A DNA stretch of 64,000 bases. Source: Labrys sp. KNU-23 (GTDB taxonomy: Bacteria > Pseudomonadota > Alphaproteobacteria > Rhizobiales > Labraceae). Of the stretch, positions 60,205 through 64,000 are shown one piece after another. Every line of letters starts with the position of its first letter. Position 1 is the first letter of the stretch. The notes beneath the pieces were generated by a model, which worked only from the letters and a program-made list of their open reading frames with translations, searched no databases and had not been told where the DNA came from. The DNA is taken from NCBI RefSeq assembly GCF_008330945.1, contig NZ_CP043489.1, forward strand, positions 4,661,501 to 4,725,500, written 5' to 3'. The position numbers and the translations under genes are program-made.

Positions 60205-62295
60205 CCGACTCTTGCCACGGAGATCGGCTTCGATCAGCAAAATGCTCTTGGTATCGAGGCGCGAGCGATAGACCTGCACGTTCTCCAGCACGCGCTGCAC
60301 ATAATTGCGCGTTTCCGTGTAGGGGATGCGTTCCACCCAGTCGATCGGATCGACCTTGGGGTCACGCGGGTCGCCATAGGCCCTGACCCATTCGGCCACC
60401 TTGCCCGGACCGGCGTTATAGGCTGCGAAGGTCATGACGTAGGAACCGCGGAAGCGACCGATCAGGTCGCCCAGATGGGCCTCGCCCAGGCGCGCATTGT
60501 AGACCGGATCGCTGGTCAGCTTCTTGGCGTCGAAAGCGATACCGGCCAGGCGGGCTGTCGCCTTTGCGGTCGAGGGCATGACCTGCATCAGCCCGCGGGC
60601 GCCGGCGGTGCTGACCACTTCATGGCCGAACTCGCTTTCCTGCCGGGCAATGCCGTAAACGACGGCACGCTCGACATTGCCGGAGCTTTCGAAGCCGGGA
60701 ATGGCACCGATCGGAAAGGCAATCGCATCGAGCGGCAGGCCGCGTTGCGTCGCTGACTTGCCCACCGTGAGCGCCGTCTTGGTGTCGAGATTGTCGAGAG
60801 CGATCTGGCCGAGCAGGGCCAATTGCTGGCTGTCCTGAAGCTGCCGGCCCATGTCGGTGACGAGAATGCGGGCATAATCGCGCTTGCCGAGTGTGTAGAG
60901 TTGATTGATGGCGCGCACTGCCAGAAGTTCGTCGAAGGCGGCGCGGCTGGCTGGCGTGGCCTCGGGAAGGGCGTTGAGATCAAGCGTGCGCAACCCCAGG
61001 CGAGCCCGGGCGATCTGGCCGTAATAGGTGATGGGATAGCGAGCGGCCGCCTGGTAAAACCCGGTCGCCCCGGCCTTGTCGCCGGCCGCTTCGGCAGCGC
61101 GGCCCTGCCAGTAAGCGCCGCGCGCCACCGAAATCGGGCGCTGGGAATCGGCGCTCAGATTGGCAAAGTGCCGGGCGGCGCTGCGAACATCGTTCAGGAA
61201 GCGCAGGGCGATCCAGCCACAATGGAATTCGGCTTCCATGCGGGTGGTATCGCTCTCCGCGGTGAAACCGGCGACGACCGCATAGGCTGTGCGAGCATCG
61301 CCCTGGTCGAGCAAGGCGCGTGCCACCAGGCGCCGTTCCGTCCACCACTGGTCAGGGCGTACCAGCGCGGCGGCATCGCGCGGCACCTTCAGCAACAGGG
61401 CGGCGGCGTCGCGTGGCTTCTTCTGGCGCCTGAAATAGGCGACACGAGCAAAGATATAGGCCGGGTCGGTCGAAACATTGGCTGCCAGTAGGGCGCCGGC
61501 GTTCTTGGCCTGTCTCGCGACGGCAATGCGCAGCTTGGCAAGCGTCACCGCATCCGGGCCGGCACGGGCTGCCACACGCAAGCCATCTTCGTAATTGCCG
61601 TCATAAATCAGCCGATCGGCGCGGTATTTATGATCTGCCAATGAAAGCAGGGCGCCGTAGTCACGCAGGATATCGCCTTCGAGCTGGCCGGACAGGCTGT
61701 CATTGCGGTAGGCGTCGCGAATGAGGGCAGTGGCCTCATCCTGTTGGCCGTCGCGCTGCAGCACGGCGGCGAGAGCGACCTTGCCTTCATCGGTCTCCGG
61801 CTGGGACGAGGCAAAGAAGGCGCGCACCGTGCCGGCATCGGCCCCCTCATTGTAGAGAGCCTCTTCGCCGCGCCGACGGATCAAGCCATTGCCGGGCCAA
61901 CTGGGATAGGCGGCGAGGAAGGCCTTGATTCGGGTCAGTCCGATATGGCGTGCGGCGCTGCGGATGGCGATCCACTCCGCGGCGGCCTGGCTGGCCGGGT
62001 CGGTCAGAGAGCGGGCGAGGTTGTCGCCACCGGAGCGGTCGGCAGTCTCATAGGCAGTGATCGCCTGGCGCAGGGTGTCGAGCTGATTCACCAAGGGCGG
62101 GGGAACGACGATCGAACCGGTGATCTCGGTGTCGGGGCGCGTCGCGGTTGCTGCGGGAGCGGCATCCGTGCGCAGAGCGACCGTGCGAATTGGATGCTGC
62201 AGGGTGGCATCACCAGGCCGCGTGACAGGCGCCGCAATGGCGCCGGTCAACACCGCGACGAAGAGGGATGTACCCGTCATGAACCGCAAGAGCAT
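60202..62295 (-). CDS. slt: Soluble lytic murein transglycosylase
   Basis: A 697-residue periplasmic enzyme if started at 62295 (signal MLLRFMTGTSLFVAVLTGAI-AA). An upstream in-frame start at 62424 would add 43 residues without a signal character. The alpha-superhelical U domain covers about 50-480. The catalytic SLT domain (about 520-660) has IARQESEFGHEVVS (catalytic Glu), AGARGLMQVMPSTAKATA and TFAAYNAGPGKVAEWV. It cleaves glycan strands to 1,6-anhydro products in cell-wall turnover. The order slt - dapA - smpB, with slt divergent, is common in Hyphomicrobiales. Its stop lies inside a tandem-repeat unit. Confidence 0.92.
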   Translation of the reverse strand: MLLRFMTGTSLFVAVLTGAIAAPVTRPGDATLQHPIRTVALRTDAAPAATATRPDTEITGSIVVPPPLVNQLDTLRQAITAYETADRSGGDNLARSLTDPASQAAAEWIAIRSAARHIGLTRIKAFLAAYPSWPGNGLIRRRGEEALYNEGADAGTVRAFFASSQPETDEGKVALAAVLQRDGQQDEATALIRDAYRNDSLSGQLEGDILRDYGALLSLADHKYRADRLIYDGNYEDGLRVAARAGPDAVTLAKLRIAVARQAKNAGALLAANVSTDPAYIFARVAYFRRQKKPRDAAALLLKVPRDAAALVRPDQWWTERRLVARALLDQGDARTAYAVVAGFTAESDTTRMEAEFHCGWIALRFLNDVRSAARHFANLSADSQRPISVARGAYWQGRAAEAAGDKAGATGFYQAAARYPITYYGQIARARLGLRTLDLNALPEATPASRAAFDELLAVRAINQLYTLGKRDYARILVTDMGRQLQDSQQLALLGQIALDNLDTKTALTVGKSATQRGLPLDAIAFPIGAIPGFESSGNVERAVVYGIARQESEFGHEVVSTAGARGLMQVMPSTAKATARLAGIAFDAKKLTSDPVYNARLGEAHLGDLIGRFRGSYVMTFAAYNAGPGKVAEWVRAYGDPRDPKVDPIDWVERIPYTETRNYVQRVLENVQVYRSRLDTKSILLIEADLRGKSR

Positions 62296-62627
62296 TGCCG
62301 CCACGCCAATCCAGGTGATCCGGTTTGGCGATTGTCGCGTCCTCTGATTGACGAAGCGTGAATGACGACGTTGGAATGCCGCATTCTCGCCATCAGTGAG
62401 GCACGAGGAAAAGGTGATTTTCAAGGCCCGAAGGCGGCGGATTCGGGGCTGCTGCCTTAAAAAGTGGCAATCCAGCGACGACTCATTCCATTAACCAGAG
62501 CGATGCGAAGATCATCCCGTTGAAATGGGGCGTTTTCGGCGGCAAATCGGCACCTATGCTCTTTTCGCGACCGGGTGGCTCGTATATGTCTGGCGCCCGG
62601 CTGTGCCCACGGAGGCGGCCGTCCGGC

Positions 62628-62750
62628 AAGGCGTTTTGTGATTTGGTGGAACCACCACGAATCGCAAGGGCGCTCTAGCCGATCCGTTGGATTGGCTTGG
62701 GACCAAAGAGTTCGAGCAAAGTGCGTGTTCGCCCAAACACGCTTTGCTCC
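62628..62750 (+). repeat. Dispersed ~100-bp palindromic repeat, copy E
   Basis: It begins AAGGCGTTTTGTGATTTGG with GGAACCACCACGAATCGCAA, and ends in a hairpin GAGCAAAGTGCGTGTT / AAACACGCTTTGCTC (62714-62749). About 20 bases in the middle are extra compared with copies A, C and D. It lies in the slt/dapA divergent spacer (62296-62768) and ends 18 bases before dapA. Confidence 0.75.
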
Positions 62751-62768
62751 AGGGATCGTGGAGTTGAG

Positions 62769-63659
62769 ATGATGTCGAAGGCAAAGTTCAGAGGGTCGCT
62801 CACCGCTTTGGTGACGCCGTTCCGCGACGGCGCCATCGACGAGAAAGGCTTCCGCGATCTGATCGACTGGCAGATCGCGGAGGGGACGAGCGGTCTGGTG
62901 CCGGTGGGTACTACCGGTGAGAGCCCGACGCTCAGCCATGCCGAGCATCATAGGGCTGTGGAGATCTGCATCTCCCAGTCCAATGGACGCGTTCCCGTGA
63001 TTGCCGGCGCCGGCTCGAACAACACCGTCGAAGCCATCGATCTGGCTGTTCATGCCGAGAAGGCTGGCGCCGACGCCGTGCTGGTGGTGACGCCCTATTA
63101 CAACAAGCCGACGCAGGAAGGCCTCTACCAGCACTTCAAGGCCGTCAACGACGCCATCGGTATCCCGATCTTCATCTACAACATCCCGCCGCGCTCGGTG
63201 GTCGACATGTCGGTGGAGACGATGAAGCGTCTCTACGAACTCAAGAATATCGTCGGGGTGAAGGATGCCACCGGCAATCTCGCCCGCGTGTCGCAGCAGC
63301 GCCAGCAACTCGGGGCGGATTTCATCCAGCTCTCCGGCGAGGACATGACGGCACTCGCCTTCAATGCCGCCGGCGGCCAGGGCTGCATCTCGGTGGTCTC
63401 CAACATCGCGCCGCGCCTGTGCGCGGACTTGCAGGAGGCGACGTTGCGCGGAGATTATGCCTCGGCCCTTGAAATTCAGGACCGTCTGATCCCACTTCAT
63501 GGGGCAACCTTCCTGGAGCCTGGGCTCGCCGGTGCCAAGTGTGGCCTGGCCATGCTCGGACGGCTCAAGGAAGAAGTGCGCCTGCCGCTGCTGCCGGTGA
63601 CGGAAGCGGCGCGCACGCAGATCCAGCAGGCCATGGTGCATGCCGGGCTGCTCAATTGA
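62769..63659 (+). CDS. dapA: 4-hydroxy-tetrahydrodipicolinate synthase
   Basis: A 296-residue TIM-barrel lyase for lysine and diaminopimelate synthesis: pyruvate plus aspartate semialdehyde. FRGSLTALVTPFRDGAIDEK; GTTGESPTL (residues that bind the substrate carboxylate); TPYYNKPTQEGLYQHFKAV (catalytic Tyr); GVKDATGNLARV (Schiff-base Lys). Length and the SmpB neighbour fit DapA rather than a NanA-type sialic acid lyase. Two ATG codons are adjacent (62769, 62772); the first is used here. Confidence 0.94.
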   Translation: MMSKAKFRGSLTALVTPFRDGAIDEKGFRDLIDWQIAEGTSGLVPVGTTGESPTLSHAEHHRAVEICISQSNGRVPVIAGAGSNNTVEAIDLAVHAEKAGADAVLVVTPYYNKPTQEGLYQHFKAVNDAIGIPIFIYNIPPRSVVDMSVETMKRLYELKNIVGVKDATGNLARVSQQRQQLGADFIQLSGEDMTALAFNAAGGQGCISVVSNIAPRLCADLQEATLRGDYASALEIQDRLIPLHGATFLEPGLAGAKCGLAMLGRLKEEVRLPLLPVTEAARTQIQQAMVHAGLLN

Positions 63660-63795
63660 AACGCTGAAGCGGGGGAGGCGAGCCCTCTCCGTCTGAAGGG
63701 GTCAGGCATTTTGCCTATCCCAGGAAACGCTTCGAAAACAAGAAGGTAGAGTCCGTTTCGAGTGTTTCGCTCGAAGGCTCTCTTTGGGTGATGAC

Positions 63796-64000
63796 GTGGC
63801 GGACAAGAAGGACGGTGCTCGCAAGTTGGTTGCCGACAACCGCAAGGCTCGATTCAATTATGAATTGATCGATACCTTCGAGGCCGGGATCGTGCTGGCC
63901 GGGACCGAAGTGAAATCGCTGCGCCTCGGCAAGGCGACGATCGGCGAATCCTATGCCGGGCCGTCGGGCGACGAATTGCTGTTGTTCAACGCGGACATTC
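63796..64000 (+). CDS. smpB: SsrA-binding protein SmpB, N-terminal part (runs off window)
   Basis: GTG at 63796 starts ADKKDGARKLVADNRKARFN, then YELIDTFEAGIVLAGTEVKS and LRLGKATIGESYAG, the typical SmpB N-terminal OB-fold. SmpB binds tmRNA and lets it rescue stalled ribosomes. The 3' end is outside the window. It stands 136 bases after dapA, the usual order in this group. Confidence 0.94.
   Translation, partial: MADKKDGARKLVADNRKARFNYELIDTFEAGIVLAGTEVKSLRLGKATIGESYAGPSGDELLLFNADI

Noticed and set aside
62769..63659. DapA-like gene considered as the missing sialic acid lyase (NanA) of the nan cluster
   Set aside because: It lies 22 kb away in the conserved slt-dapA-smpB order and has DapA-type substrate motifs.

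Overview
The window is a GC-rich chromosomal segment of an alphaproteobacterium, most likely order Hyphomicrobiales (Rhizobiales). The main reasons are three Omp2b-type alpha-porins, the order slt - dapA - smpB at the right end, a thuEFGKAB-type disaccharide locus with a divergent LacI regulator, and a MocD/MocE-type oxygenase set. No plasmid, phage or transposase gene was seen. The short AT-rich stretches and small repeats lie between genes. The genus cannot be fixed from sequence alone.

Left part (1-5737): the end of greA, a small lipoprotein, an Lrp/AsnC regulator, a SIMPL-domain periplasmic protein, a CAU-anticodon tRNA, a membrane-anchored tyrosine-phosphatase-like protein, a membrane cyclic-nucleotide-binding protein and a DMT transporter. 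5738-13956 is a trehalose/maltose-type (Thu) locus: LacI regulator, binding protein, two permeases, ATPase, ThuA and ThuB. It carries three copies of the same AAAGCGCTTT operator core, one of them just before thuA.

14033-17589 (minus strand) encodes a complete oxygenase electron chain: a desaturase-fold hydroxylase, a Rieske ferredoxin and an FAD reductase, resembling MocD, MocE and MocF. The last gene is a PanB-fold protein that appears to have lost PanB catalytic residues. Divergent from it (17763-23803) are a LacI regulator, an IolI-like TIM-barrel protein and an inositol/rhizopine-type ABC importer. Together these look like uptake and oxidative (possibly O-demethylating) use of a modified cyclitol.

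The middle holds a sulfotransferase-like gene, tRNA-Phe, the alpha-2-macroglobulin/PBP1C pair and a LysM protein. An amino-sugar cluster follows (GntR, NanE, NanK and an ABC importer without its own ATPase). 41095-50139 holds an RpiR regulator and a set (amidohydrolase, APC permease, glutamine-synthetase-like ligase, aldehyde dehydrogenase, iron alcohol dehydrogenase, small-molecule kinase) that fits gamma-glutamylation-dependent breakdown of an amino alcohol.

The right part (50566-60144) has a small glycosyltransferase-like gene and three porins, two of which are tandem duplicates with a conserved leader. Between porins 2 and 3 sits a divergent pair: a TPR/ATP-grasp protein and a cysteine-synthase-fold PLP enzyme. 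The PLP gene is split by a -1 frameshift at a formally perfect slippery heptamer. This pair is the best candidate for an undescribed small biosynthetic system. The window ends with slt, dapA and the start of smpB. A dispersed palindromic repeat of about 100 bp occurs at least five times between genes.
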